A stretch of DNA of 64,000 bases. It comes from an uncultured Flavobacteriales bacterium. GTDB lineage: Bacteria; Bacteroidota; Bacteroidia; Flavobacteriales_G; Salibacteraceae. The DNA lies in NCBI GenBank assembly GCA_913020435.1, contig CAJVZZ010000009.1, positions 50,856 through 114,855 on the forward strand, given 5' to 3'. Both the position numbers and the translations under genes were made by a program. This document shows, in pieces, positions 19,955-30,013 of the stretch. Under the pieces are notes generated by a model, which was not told the origin of the DNA, made no database searches, and saw only the letters and a list, made by a program, of their open reading frames with translations. Within the stretch, counting starts at the first letter, position 1. Each line of letters opens with the position of its first letter.

Positions 19955-20075
19955 AAAACAGGTGTTTTAAATTCAAGAATAAATATAGCATATTAAAATT
20001 TGGATTTTAAATTAGTCGCGATGTCATTCGTGCATAGAATCGGAGAAGAAATTCTACTTTAACTTAGTCGAATTT

Positions 20076-20083
20076 TAACTTTG
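20076..20083 (+). promoter_or_regulatory. Putative -7 promoter element of trpS
   Basis: TAACTTTG matches TAnnTTTG, 18 nt upstream of the ATG. Confidence 0.4.
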
Positions 20084-20100
20084 CAGGATAAAATTTGATA

Positions 20101-21078
20101 ATGTCAAGAATACTAACAGGAATACAGAGTACAGGAACACCTCATTTGGGTAATATTTTGGGTGCAATAGCACCAGCAATTGAAATGGCAAACGACCCAA
20201 AAAATGAATCCTTTTTGTTTATTGCTGACTTGCACTCCATGACCCAAATTAAGGATGGCGAAGAGTTGAGTGATAATACTTATAGTGTTGCTGCTGCTTG
20301 GTTAGCCTTTGGATTGGATCCTAGTAAAACGGTTTTTTACCGCCAAAGCGATGTTCCCGAAACGGCTGAATTGTCTTGGTACTTAAGCTGTTATTATCCA
20401 TACCAACGACTTACGTTAGCGCATTCATTTAAAGATAAGGCAGATCGTCTAACAGATGTAAATGCGGGCCTTTTTGTTTATCCGATGCTTATGTCAGCAG
20501 ACATATTATTGTATGATATCGATTATGTACCTGTAGGAAAAGATCAAATGCAGCATTTAGAAATGACGCGCGATGTAGCTAGCCGATTTAATCATCAAAA
20601 AGGGGAAACATTTGTAATTCCGAAAGATTTAATTCAGCAGGAAACCAAGTTGGTGCCAGGAAGAGATGGACGTAAAATGAGTAAATCGAGAGACAATATT
20701 ATCAACATATTCTTACCTGAAAAGCAACTAAAAAAGCAAGTGAACCAAATTGTTACCGATTCAACTCCACTGGAAGATCCAAAAGATCCTGAGATATGCA
20801 ATGCTTTCGCAATTTATAAATTGCTAGCATCTGATGATCAGGTAGGTGAAATGCGCAAAAAATATCTTGAAGGTGGATATGGCTTTGGTCATGTTAAGCG
20901 AGATATTTTTGAGCTGATTTTGGAAAAGTATAACACTCAAAGGACCCTTTACAGTCAATATATGGAGAACCGCAGTGAGATAGATAACGTGTTGAGGGAA
21001 GGTGCTGAAAAAGCAAGAATTACAGCTAAAGAAGTACTGAACCGTGTGCGGGTAAAGAGTGGTTATTTGGCGCGATAA
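20101..21078 (+). CDS. trpS: Tryptophanyl-tRNA synthetase
   Basis: SRILTGIQSTGTPHLGNILGAI (HIGH-type) and GRKMSKS (KMSKS) motifs. Confidence 0.95.
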   Translation: MSRILTGIQSTGTPHLGNILGAIAPAIEMANDPKNESFLFIADLHSMTQIKDGEELSDNTYSVAAAWLAFGLDPSKTVFYRQSDVPETAELSWYLSCYYPYQRLTLAHSFKDKADRLTDVNAGLFVYPMLMSADILLYDIDYVPVGKDQMQHLEMTRDVASRFNHQKGETFVIPKDLIQQETKLVPGRDGRKMSKSRDNIINIFLPEKQLKKQVNQIVTDSTPLEDPKDPEICNAFAIYKLLASDDQVGEMRKKYLEGGYGFGHVKRDIFELILEKYNTQRTLYSQYMENRSEIDNVLREGAEKARITAKEVLNRVRVKSGYLAR

Positions 21079-22184
21079 GCTATGGCTATTGAGCCACTAA
21101 CGTTTTCTAAAGATATCGTTTCTCCTGACGAGGTGGATAAGACGGTGTTGGCAGTAAACTCAATTTTTTTAGTTGACATTCCTAATTCATTTTCTTTGTA
21201 GTCTTCTATTGAAGTAAGTTCAAATTCGTTTGAATTAGTGAGATTTGGCCTAGAATAATATTCTTGTCCTCCTGCATCAGTGTATTTCAAATAAACTGTT
21301 CCCAATTGCAAATCGCCTTTAGGATCTTCTCTCGAGCCACTTTTAAAAGAATAATTAGCGGCACAAAATGCATATTCTTCTTTTAAAACAAGATTTTTGC
21401 AACGTTGAGACTGCACTCCATTTTCGTCAGTTACAGTCAAACAAACCTTTTCAATTCCTTTTTTAGGATCAGTTTGATAATCTACGTAAGGAGTGCTTGC
21501 CGTGCTCCCGCCTTCAAATTCCCATAAATAATTTAATGGAGTAATGGATTCCACTTCTGGCTCAAAGGAAAGAGAGCGCTGAGTTTGTGTTATTATAAAA
21601 TCGGTTGTTGCTTCTGTTTTAATAAAGACACGATTTTGAATTTCACTTTGACAACCTTTTGAAGTTTTTACGCTCAATTTAACATCGTAAAAATTTAGAT
21701 CACCAACGTACAAATGACTAGGTGTCTTTTCATGGCTAATAGTTCCATCACCGAACTCCCATTCGTATTCCACTTCAACTGCCCTGCTGGTAAAAGATTC
21801 ATCTGGATTAAATGTAACAAGGTATTCATTACCTGCATTAGTATTTGTGAATGCCTTAAAGCCTGTTCTTAATTCAGGTTCTGATGCAATACTTTCGGCG
21901 GATTCTTTTTCATCTGTAAAAATCAGAGTGAACGATTCAGCGCAGTTATTTTCACAACCTTCGGTTTTTAATTCACCGATAAATTTAGGAATTGCATTTT
22001 CTTTTTCTTCAAAAGAGCTATACATATAATATTGATGATCTCCGGCAATTAAGTTCAACTGAGCGCCTCCAATTGTCCCCGAAACAAAAAAGTCTGGCGC
22101 GTCAATCAAGGTTTCTTGAAGCTCATCTTTTTTGCAAGAACTTACAGAAAGCAGAATAACTAATATGTAGAACAATTGCTTCAT
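21063..22184 (-). CDS. PKD domain-containing lipoprotein
   Basis: Lipobox LLSVSSCKKDE; PKD motif YEWEFGDGTISHEKTPSHLY. Confidence 0.75.
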   Translation of the reverse strand: MKQLFYILVILLSVSSCKKDELQETLIDAPDFFVSGTIGGAQLNLIAGDHQYYMYSSFEEKENAIPKFIGELKTEGCENNCAESFTLIFTDEKESAESIASEPELRTGFKAFTNTNAGNEYLVTFNPDESFTSRAVEVEYEWEFGDGTISHEKTPSHLYVGDLNFYDVKLSVKTSKGCQSEIQNRVFIKTEATTDFIITQTQRSLSFEPEVESITPLNYLWEFEGGSTASTPYVDYQTDPKKGIEKVCLTVTDENGVQSQRCKNLVLKEEYAFCAANYSFKSGSREDPKGDLQLGTVYLKYTDAGGQEYYSRPNLTNSNEFELTSIEDYKENELGMSTKKIEFTANTVLSTSSGETISLENVSGSIAIAYRAK

Positions 22185-23458
22185 TAGAATCTGAATGGAG
22201 TATATTTTAAAGTAACACGTACTTCCAGGTTGTTGCTATTGTCTTGAACATCAAATGTTTCGTTGCTAGTAATATCCATTAAGCCATATTGCACCATTCC
22301 GCCTATTGAGAGGTTTTGGCCAAGGTTATAATCATACCCTACTCTTACTCCAGCATCCCATTTGTTGAGACCATCCTTATAGTTCCATGTATTTTCTACT
22401 GAACTTATTGAGGACTGAAAGCTTTCATCGTGAGTTTTAGCAATAGCACTTTTTACACCTGCTAGATAACTTATGCTCGCGCCTCCAAAAACACTGTGAT
22501 GCCCCTTGATGTCATAACGAACTTCAATTGGTAAATCAATGTAATGTAAACGATTTAAAGCAAGTGTTTCTGTAGTTTGAGATTTTCCAAATCCATACTC
22601 AGTTTGAGTTCGGCTGAGTTCAATTCCTTTTCCAGATTTAGTTCTATATCCTAACCCAGTTGAAACTGAAATATTTGGAGTAGCCTCAATGTTGTAATAA
22701 AAGCCAGCAGTGTACAGCAAATTATTTGTTGAAAGCTGACTGGCAGAGCCTAGGCCATTTTCGAGTGTAATTCCACCAAAAACTGAAAGCGATCGTATGT
22801 AGTTCTTAGGCATGGTCGAGGCGTCTACTGGGTCAAAACCATACTCTGGAAACTCTACGTTAAATGCTTCTAGAGAACTAGGTGTAATTTTACTTACAGT
22901 TGAAATATCAGAATTTAAGGAAGGGTTTTCGGCTTGTTTTTTAGACACTAGCCCATCGTAACTTGTTTCTTGTTTTGCTAATGAAGAGACAACGTTATTT
23001 GATGCTTTAGAAGCAATAGGGGCAATACTGTTGTTACGGCCATACATTGCAATAAGAGTTTTATTTGATTCTCCATTTTCTGGAATTTTATTGCCACTGA
23101 TATCAGAATCAGCGCTGGTAAAAAACGAAGCGTTATCTTTCGATCCAAATAGGCTTGACGAGTTTGACTCTAGAGTAGTGGGGTTTTTAGCAAATGGCCG
23201 TATTGAACTTACCGCATTGCTTTGAGTTGTTGTTTCTGAACTAGCAATCAATTGAGCGTCTGGAATTGTACTTCCGATAAACAAAGTGCTAAGGAAAAGG
23301 GCTGCAGATGCTAATTTCCCAAGGCTCATCCAAGAAAACTTATCGCGCTCATTGAGCATAGAGTTCATGTTATTCCAAGCGTCTTCATTAAAGGAATGAG
23401 GAGAGGGGTTGCCTAATCCGTCTTTAAACAGCTTATCTATATTACTTTTGCTGCTCAT
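22184..23458 (-). CDS. Putative anti-sigma N-terminus fused through TM and linker to an outer-membrane beta-barrel
   Basis: N-terminal NEDAWNNMNSMLNERDKFSW, TM at about aa 47-66, Ser/Asn-rich linker to about aa 220, then alternating beta-strand pattern ending ...VRVTLKYTPFRF; overlaps ECF sigma gene by 4 bp. Confidence 0.7.
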   Translation of the reverse strand: MSSKSNIDKLFKDGLGNPSPHSFNEDAWNNMNSMLNERDKFSWMSLGKLASAALFLSTLFIGSTIPDAQLIASSETTTQSNAVSSIRPFAKNPTTLESNSSSLFGSKDNASFFTSADSDISGNKIPENGESNKTLIAMYGRNNSIAPIASKASNNVVSSLAKQETSYDGLVSKKQAENPSLNSDISTVSKITPSSLEAFNVEFPEYGFDPVDASTMPKNYIRSLSVFGGITLENGLGSASQLSTNNLLYTAGFYYNIEATPNISVSTGLGYRTKSGKGIELSRTQTEYGFGKSQTTETLALNRLHYIDLPIEVRYDIKGHHSVFGGASISYLAGVKSAIAKTHDESFQSSISSVENTWNYKDGLNKWDAGVRVGYDYNLGQNLSIGGMVQYGLMDITSNETFDVQDNSNNLEVRVTLKYTPFRF

Positions 23459-24030
23459 AAGTTCCCTGCCCTTTGAGCTTCTCGTTCAACAGATTGAGCG
23501 ATTAACTCTCTTAATTTTTTTCTAGCAAATGATACGTGCCATTTTGATGTTCCATCTGAAATACCAAGCATTTCAGCAATTTCTTTGTGCGAATAACCAT
23601 CAATAGCAAACAGGACAAATACCTTTTTACTTTCAGTTGGCAGTTTGTCAATAAACCCTAACAGCTCTTCTGCTTCAAACTCTAAATCAGCAGCATTGTA
23701 TTCAACCCAAAGGTTTTCGGTTCCATCATTCTGGATATCCTTAAACTGAATAATACTTTTCTCTTTACTGTTTTTTCGGTAGTCGTCGATTATGGTGTTG
23801 ATCATTATTCTTCTAATCCAAGCTTCGAATGGTCGATCACCTTTGAAGGTAGAAAGCTTAGTTACAATTTTCATAAACCCTTGGTTAAGAAGGAATTCAG
23901 CGTCTTCTTTGTTGTTTTCGTAACGCAAGCAGATGCTTAAAAGGATGCTGTAGCACTGCTTATAAAGTAAAAATTGTGACTTGCGTTTGTTCGCAATACA
24001 ACCTTCTAATATTTCGTTACTTATTTCCAA
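23455..24030 (-). CDS. ECF-type RNA polymerase sigma-70 factor
   Basis: Region 2 FKGDRPFEAWIRRIMINTIIDDYRK and region 4 YSHKEIAEMLGISDGTSKWHVSFARKKLRELI. Confidence 0.92.
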   Translation of the reverse strand: MEISNEILEGCIANKRKSQFLLYKQCYSILLSICLRYENNKEDAEFLLNQGFMKIVTKLSTFKGDRPFEAWIRRIMINTIIDDYRKNSKEKSIIQFKDIQNDGTENLWVEYNAADLEFEAEELLGFIDKLPTESKKVFVLFAIDGYSHKEIAEMLGISDGTSKWHVSFARKKLRELIAQSVEREAQRAGNL

Positions 24031-24090
24031 TTGAGTAAATATGATCTAATACAAATATAAACTACTGATTAATACAATTTTGACTTTTCT

Positions 24091-25086
24091 TTATTCTACT
24101 ATTAGTGTTTGATTAAATGTCGTCTGTTCACTAATTAAGTGGAGAATATACGTTCCATTATCAAAAGAAGAGATACTTATTTGATTATACCCATGACTTA
24201 GGCCTTCACTCAACAGCAATGATCCGGAAATGTCATAAATACGCAGGGATTGATAATTGTTTTGATTATTGATAGTAAGAGTGGTTTTAGCAGGGATAGG
24301 AAATATTTGGCTTATCACCGTTTGAACTTCTTCTTCAACATCTAGCGCATCGGTTAGACCGTATGACCTGCTTCCAGAAATCCAAAAAGTTAAATCATTA
24401 TTTAATTTTGATGGATTAACAATCAATCCAGAAGACTTTTTTCCTGGAGAGTTTACAATTACCTCGATTTGTTCATTGGGTAAATCAGTGAATGAGTATA
24501 AGCCAAAACCGTCAGAATTGGTCATCGCTATTAATTCGTTTTCTACATTGTAAATGAATAATGCCGCATCAATTACAGGGTCACCTTCGTTATATCCAGG
24601 TACATTGCTACTGTATTTAATCGAGCCAGAAAAACCTTCGCTTCCTGTTGATGATATAATTGGCGTCAAATTGATGTTTTTATTAGAAACAGTTCCCTGA
24701 ATGAAGCAAGCTTTAGACAATGACCAAACTGCACTATCTCCAAAATAAGTTGGCGCAAATCCTTTTCTTAAAGAATAGGTCATGGGTTCTGCGGAAAGAT
24801 AATAGGTTCCTTCATCTAAATTTTCAATTCGATAACTTCCGTCGCTTGAATTGGTTTGTGTGGCTTTAATAAACTGCAGGATATTTGGTCTAGACTCCCT
24901 GAAAACAGATACCCAAACAGAATCTACAGGAACTCCAGCGGCTAAAATTGTTCCGCTTATTTCAGCACTTGAACCTGCTAATTCTCCAAGAAATCTAGAA
25001 TATGGAGGAGTATCAAAACCAAGTAGTTGTGATTTACCTGTAAGGCTAAATCCGATAAAAAGTACAAGGATTAAAATTCTATTCAT
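24091..25086 (-). CDS. T9SS type A sorting domain protein with carboxypeptidase-regulatory-like repeats
   Basis: Signal peptide; SGTILAAGVPVDSVWVSVF...GSYRIENLDEGTYYL; C-terminal FPIPAKTTLTINN...GTYILHLISEQTTFNQTLIVE. Confidence 0.78.
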   Translation of the reverse strand: MNRILILVLFIGFSLTGKSQLLGFDTPPYSRFLGELAGSSAEISGTILAAGVPVDSVWVSVFRESRPNILQFIKATQTNSSDGSYRIENLDEGTYYLSAEPMTYSLRKGFAPTYFGDSAVWSLSKACFIQGTVSNKNINLTPIISSTGSEGFSGSIKYSSNVPGYNEGDPVIDAALFIYNVENELIAMTNSDGFGLYSFTDLPNEQIEVIVNSPGKKSSGLIVNPSKLNNDLTFWISGSRSYGLTDALDVEEEVQTVISQIFPIPAKTTLTINNQNNYQSLRIYDISGSLLLSEGLSHGYNQISISSFDNGTYILHLISEQTTFNQTLIVE

Positions 25087-25132
25087 AGCGTAGTATAACT
25101 ACACACGTAAAACCCTCCTTAAACGTTGGTTA

Positions 25133-25672
25133 TCAAAGGTTTTTATTTCGACTTTTTTTGTACAATGATATCGCTCCCCATAATAAAAATGCAAAAGTAA
25201 ATATCCCAAGTAAGCCCCAAATCCAGCTTATTTGATCGCGAAGAATGATTATAAAAACAATTGCAACTAAAAAGACAGTAGCAATTTCGTTGAATACGCG
25301 CAACTTTTTGCTGCTCATTTTAAATAAGCCCGATTGTATTTCTTTATAAATTTTATGGATGTACAGGTGATAAAGATATAGCCCAAGGACAAAGGTGAGT
25401 TTAACTTGCATAAAGGGTTGAGTTAAATAGCCTGGGCTGTGGTATAACATTACTGCAGCAGAAATAAGAACTAAAACGGCAGAAGGCCAGGTGATACCAA
25501 ACCAAAGGCGTTTTTCCATAATATCAAACTGGCTAGAAAGAATGGTTTTCTCTAAGTCTTCTTTTTCCTGGGCTTCAGTATGATAAATAAACAACCGAAC
25601 GATATAAAATAACCCAGCAAACCAAGTTACGATGAAGATAAGATGAAACGCTTTGGTGTATAGAAAATACAT
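25133..25672 (-). CDS. hemJ: CopD/HemJ family membrane protein (protoporphyrinogen oxidase HemJ-like)
   Basis: MYFLYTKAFHLIFIVTWFAGLFYIVRLFIYH...MEKRLWFGITWPSAVL. Confidence 0.8.
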   Translation of the reverse strand: MYFLYTKAFHLIFIVTWFAGLFYIVRLFIYHTEAQEKEDLEKTILSSQFDIMEKRLWFGITWPSAVLVLISAAVMLYHSPGYLTQPFMQVKLTFVLGLYLYHLYIHKIYKEIQSGLFKMSSKKLRVFNEIATVFLVAIVFIIILRDQISWIWGLLGIFTFAFLLWGAISLYKKSRNKNL

Positions 25673-25739
25673 TCAGATAATTTTTGGTAAAAATAACCCT
25701 AAAGCAACCTATGGCATGATTCCGGGGCACGAGAAGATT

Positions 25740-25747
25740 TAAATTTG
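25740..25747 (+). promoter_or_regulatory. Putative -7 promoter element
   Basis: TAAATTTG matches TAnnTTTG just upstream of the thioesterase gene. Confidence 0.35.
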
Positions 25748-25760
25748 CAAAAACAAAATT

Positions 25761-26273
25761 ATGCGCTCAAAAACAGCAATGGCATCACTGTCAACTTCTA
25801 GTAGAATAGTGCTTCCCAATGATACAAATGTATTGGGGAATTTAATGGGAGGCCAATTATTAAGTTGGATGGACATTACCTCTGCTATTGCGGCGCATCG
25901 TCACTGCGGAAGGGTTGTAGTGACAGCAGCAGTCAACAATGTTTCATTTAATCATCCTATAGCACTTGGTGACATCGTTACGATTGAGGCAAAAGTAACA
26001 CGAGCGTTTACTTCTTCGATGGAAGTATTTATGGATGTTTATGTTGAAGACCGTTTAACAGCAGAGAAAACTAAATGTAATGAAGCTATCTACACATTTG
26101 TAGCTGTCGATCAAATAGGAAAATCTATAGATGTGCCGGAGCTTACCCCTGAAAGTGAAGAAGAAAAATCCCGCTACGATGCTGCTCTTAGACGCAGACA
26201 ACTGAGTCTAATTCTCGCAGGAAGAATGACCGCGAATGAAGCGACGGAATTAAAAGCGCTTTTTTATAGCTAA
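25761..26273 (+). CDS. Acyl-CoA thioesterase (hotdog fold)
   Basis: LPNDTNVLGNLMGGQLLSWMDITSAIAAHRH motif. Confidence 0.88.
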   Translation: MRSKTAMASLSTSSRIVLPNDTNVLGNLMGGQLLSWMDITSAIAAHRHCGRVVVTAAVNNVSFNHPIALGDIVTIEAKVTRAFTSSMEVFMDVYVEDRLTAEKTKCNEAIYTFVAVDQIGKSIDVPELTPESEEEKSRYDAALRRRQLSLILAGRMTANEATELKALFYS

Positions 26274-26791
26274 GCCTTCGGTTTAATGCTCTGTTTGTTT
26301 TTCCCATAAAGAGGACCAAGGTATTCGGTGTCCCCTGACATTCCTAAATACATTACGTAAAGTCCGTTAAAGACTAACACGAGTGCATAGTCAATAAAAG
26401 AACGCTTTCCGAAACACTTGCATATCTCTATGTAGAGTGTAATAGTGAAAATCAGAAATACAGACAGCATACTAATCAGGGCGATATTTGCAGCTATAGA
26501 GGTATCTCCGGTATAAACTACATAAAATACTATAGGAGGAGGAATAATGAAAATAATCACCTGCCATGCTGGTCTTCCCATTATTTTCAAGAAGACTACT
26601 ACATTCCAAAGCGGAACAACAGAGGCGTGGCCCGGTAAATCACATTTATAATATAACACCCATTGACCCAAGATTCCAAAAGTCGCAATCAGGGCAACTA
26701 TTATGTACAGGAATTCATTTTGTTGGGAATATTCAAGAAAAAGTTTGAATGGTAACTTAAGCGCATCGTGTAGAATTTCCATATTTAGCAA
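26270..26791 (-). CDS. DUF5684-like membrane protein
   Basis: VPLWNVVVFLKIMGRPAWQVIIFIIPPP hydrophobic motif. Confidence 0.65.
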   Translation of the reverse strand: MLNMEILHDALKLPFKLFLEYSQQNEFLYIIVALIATFGILGQWVLYYKCDLPGHASVVPLWNVVVFLKIMGRPAWQVIIFIIPPPIVFYVVYTGDTSIAANIALISMLSVFLIFTITLYIEICKCFGKRSFIDYALVLVFNGLYVMYLGMSGDTEYLGPLYGKNKQSIKPKA

Positions 26792-26880
26792 TTTTAAGAC
26801 TGCATAAATTTACGGAATTAACAAAAAATAGCAAGGATTAGATTGAAAATAAGACGAACGTTTTGAACAAAAGGTTGGTT

Positions 26881-27312
26881 CTAGGCAGTTTTTTCTTTCT
26901 GATTTCCAGAAATTTGATTGATATCTTTAACGGTAGCCCCCATGCTGCATGCACCTGTAAAGTTTGCGCCAGGTTCAATTGACAGCTTCCCAGTCTCCAT
27001 ATCGCCATTGATATTTGCAGTTGCTTGAAGCGATAAAAGCTCCTTTACGGAAATTTTCCCTTGAACGGTTCCAGAAATATTAGCATTGGTACAGATTATT
27101 TCTCCTTCTAGTTTACCACCTTCTCCAATAACAACCTTTCCGTTACTGTTGATTGTACCGATGAGCTTACCATCTAAACGGATATCGCCACTGGTCTCAA
27201 TATCACCGCTAATTGTGGTACCTGCAGAAATATGATTTCTAGTACCTTCTAGTTCCGTTTGCTTAGCCATAGATTTCGAACTTTTAAACATTTGAATTTT
27301 TATAAGAGCCAA
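26881..27312 (-). CDS. Bactofilin (polymer-forming cytoskeletal protein)
   Basis: SAGTTISGDIETSGDIRLDGKLIGTINSNGKVVIGEGGKLEGEI repeats. Confidence 0.9.
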   Translation of the reverse strand: MALIKIQMFKSSKSMAKQTELEGTRNHISAGTTISGDIETSGDIRLDGKLIGTINSNGKVVIGEGGKLEGEIICTNANISGTVQGKISVKELLSLQATANINGDMETGKLSIEPGANFTGACSMGATVKDINQISGNQKEKTA

Positions 27313-27332
27313 ATATAAAAATTATCAACAAT

Positions 27333-29888
27333 CTAAAGTTCATACTTGTTTTGGTGAAACTCAAGGTAACTTTCAATCCTTTTGTCTTGAAAAAATAGAG
27401 CATAGTTGGTATAGCTAATCACAAAGAAATCGTTTTCTAACTCATTAATTTTTTTGAGACTGGTCCTGTTTTTTGAAAAATCAGAAAAATAGTCGATTGC
27501 AGATTTAGAGTTTTCAAATTGCTTTATGGAGATCATATGGGTTTCTTTTTCCAATAATACGGCACTTATCGAAAGCTTTAAATTACCATGATATGCTTTA
27601 TTGTAGTTGTCAATTCGTTCTTTAATTTTTTCAATTTCAGTTCCCTCAACAGGTAATAGCATCACCGCTAGATGACGTCCATTTTTTTCAAACATATAAT
27701 CTGGTGGAGGGAGGTCCTTAGCTTCAACTTTCTGCTCACTTTTTAGAATTTTAATTCTTTCTTCTGCGTCTTTGGCCTCAGATGTTCCGGTATTTTCTTT
27801 TTTAAACTGTTCAAGACTGGCAATTAGATCTTTTTTGTCGCGTGTATTTACAGCGCTCAGTGCTTTTAGATAATAAAACTTAGTAGCAAGGTGATTATCG
27901 GGCATTTCAATTGCAGCTTTATCACACTCAGTAATACAGGCAGAATAAAAGTCACGAGTGTAATAGTAATAGGCTTTTTTATAAGCCTGAAGTGCTGCCT
28001 TCTTTTTAGAATTCATGTCTTTTGCATAATCAGGGTCGTCTATGATTTTTGCATAATCAGAATTGGGATATTTACCTAAAATATAATTTTTGTAATAATT
28101 TGAAGAATCTAATCTATTCTCATTTAAATACATTCTATATAACTGGTACAGACAGTTAATTTGATATTTCGATGTGTCATACCGAGAAAGCAGGTTTCTA
28201 AAAGCACTAATTGCATGCTTTTTGTCGTCCATTTTTTCTTTATAAATTATACCTAAAGCATAATATGCTTCTACGATATTTCCGTTGGCCTTTGATTTTG
28301 CTTCAGGTGAGAAGGGTATGTCTTTCATATATTTTGACTTATCACTAAGCCCAGATAAAACACTATCCGCAGCTGTTTCATTAAAGGAACCTAATTCATC
28401 AAGGCTTATACTTGATTTATCGCTTCTACGCCAATTATCATCATTAGGTCTATTACCCCATTGTTTTGCAAATTCTTGTTTTCCAAGAGAAATAGTTTTG
28501 TCATTGTAAAAGTACCAAGCTCCTTTTTCATTTGACACTTCATTTTGAAACCCACCATCATTAAAGCTAGTAGATTGGTTTTCCTGAGCTTCACGACGTG
28601 CTTCTTCCTCAGCAACACGCTGTTCAATTAGTTCATCAATAAATGCATCTAAATCAGCCTCCGACATTTCAGATAAGGCGAGTAAACTGTCTTCTCTTTC
28701 AATGACTAGAATGTTTTCTACCAGCTCTGTTAAACTGTTTTTTATGTTAACGATTTCTTCCCGATTCGGGAAATCAGCAGGAATATACTGAACCGTGCTA
28801 TCATAAAATGCCTGGGCGGGGATATACTCAGGTCGAGCAAAATGTATTTCAGCTAATTCGAGAAAGGAAAGTCCTTTTTGATAATTATCCTCAACACTAG
28901 ACTGAGCGGAGAGCATTAGTGAACTGATTTGCCGTTCTTCGCTATCTTCTTGGTAGTAAATTTTACTTAGAGCATAATAGAGCTTATCTCTGTATTCAAT
29001 GTTCTTATCGTCACGTAACATCTTTAAGAGCACTTTCTTTATATCATAGCTACTGCCGTCCTCAACATTATAGGAAAGAGCTCTATTCATTTGTGCCCAA
29101 AATTCCATTTCGTATTCTGGGTGTCTTTTGGCAACTGCTTTATAAGTGTTATTTGCGCGAATGGATTCTCCCTGTTCAGCATATAGTTGCGCCAAAACAA
29201 ACATCCAACGGGTAGCAATACCTTTGTCTTCTTGGATTAAAACGGCCTCTTCCAACTCCAGCATTGCTTTAGCGTACTCGCCTTGAGTAAGGTAATACTC
29301 GGCAATTGTCGCCTTTACATCAGGCAGGATTTCTTCTGGAATTTTATTGTCATTGGCCAATAAACGAATCAGAGCATCAGCTTGATCATAATTTTCGGTT
29401 TGAATGTGGGCTTTAATAAGCCAGAGACGTGCTTGATACTTTTGTTCGCCTTTAAATTTCTTTGTTACATATTTAAATATAGGTATACACTCTTTAAAGT
29501 TTTTTTCATAGAAATAGGCCTTCCCTATTAACAGCCAGCAATCGTCAATCCATTTAACATATTCCTTTCCTTTAATGTCCATACTGTGGTACTCTATGAC
29601 CCTAGAACATTTTTTGATCACGACATCCATATCTGTTTGAACGGTAGATGCCATTTCTTCATCGCCATAGATGTAGAGTGGAAGAAGTTTTCTGTAGTTT
29701 TCTTTATGACCGGTTTTTATTTTTGTTTTACCTACTTTATATGCTTCAGTGGCATTGAAATAACCGTTCCACCTAGCGTTGGTATTATGAAAAAACCGAT
29801 TTAGAAAGTTGTTCTTTTTTTGAGAACAACTCTGAATTCCAAACGCAATGGAAAACATAAATACAAATAATAGTAATCGATTTTTCAA
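27333..29888 (-). CDS. sprE: T9SS/gliding-associated TPR lipoprotein SprE/PorW
   Basis: Lipobox SIAFGIQSCS followed by NRFFHNTNARWNGYFNATEAYKVGKTKI; TPR repeats; 851 aa as for SprE/PorW. Confidence 0.85.
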   Translation of the reverse strand: MKNRLLLFVFMFSIAFGIQSCSQKKNNFLNRFFHNTNARWNGYFNATEAYKVGKTKIKTGHKENYRKLLPLYIYGDEEMASTVQTDMDVVIKKCSRVIEYHSMDIKGKEYVKWIDDCWLLIGKAYFYEKNFKECIPIFKYVTKKFKGEQKYQARLWLIKAHIQTENYDQADALIRLLANDNKIPEEILPDVKATIAEYYLTQGEYAKAMLELEEAVLIQEDKGIATRWMFVLAQLYAEQGESIRANNTYKAVAKRHPEYEMEFWAQMNRALSYNVEDGSSYDIKKVLLKMLRDDKNIEYRDKLYYALSKIYYQEDSEERQISSLMLSAQSSVEDNYQKGLSFLELAEIHFARPEYIPAQAFYDSTVQYIPADFPNREEIVNIKNSLTELVENILVIEREDSLLALSEMSEADLDAFIDELIEQRVAEEEARREAQENQSTSFNDGGFQNEVSNEKGAWYFYNDKTISLGKQEFAKQWGNRPNDDNWRRSDKSSISLDELGSFNETAADSVLSGLSDKSKYMKDIPFSPEAKSKANGNIVEAYYALGIIYKEKMDDKKHAISAFRNLLSRYDTSKYQINCLYQLYRMYLNENRLDSSNYYKNYILGKYPNSDYAKIIDDPDYAKDMNSKKKAALQAYKKAYYYYTRDFYSACITECDKAAIEMPDNHLATKFYYLKALSAVNTRDKKDLIASLEQFKKENTGTSEAKDAEERIKILKSEQKVEAKDLPPPDYMFEKNGRHLAVMLLPVEGTEIEKIKERIDNYNKAYHGNLKLSISAVLLEKETHMISIKQFENSKSAIDYFSDFSKNRTSLKKINELENDFFVISYTNYALFFQDKRIESYLEFHQNKYEL

Positions 29889-30013
29889 GCTAGTTTTTGC
29901 TTATAATTTAGTAGAACTATGAACTGACAAAAATATTTTATTTTAATATCTAATTCTTGAATAAGGCTCTTCAATAATAATCCCTAAGAAATCGGATATT
30001 TGTTCTTGATAAA

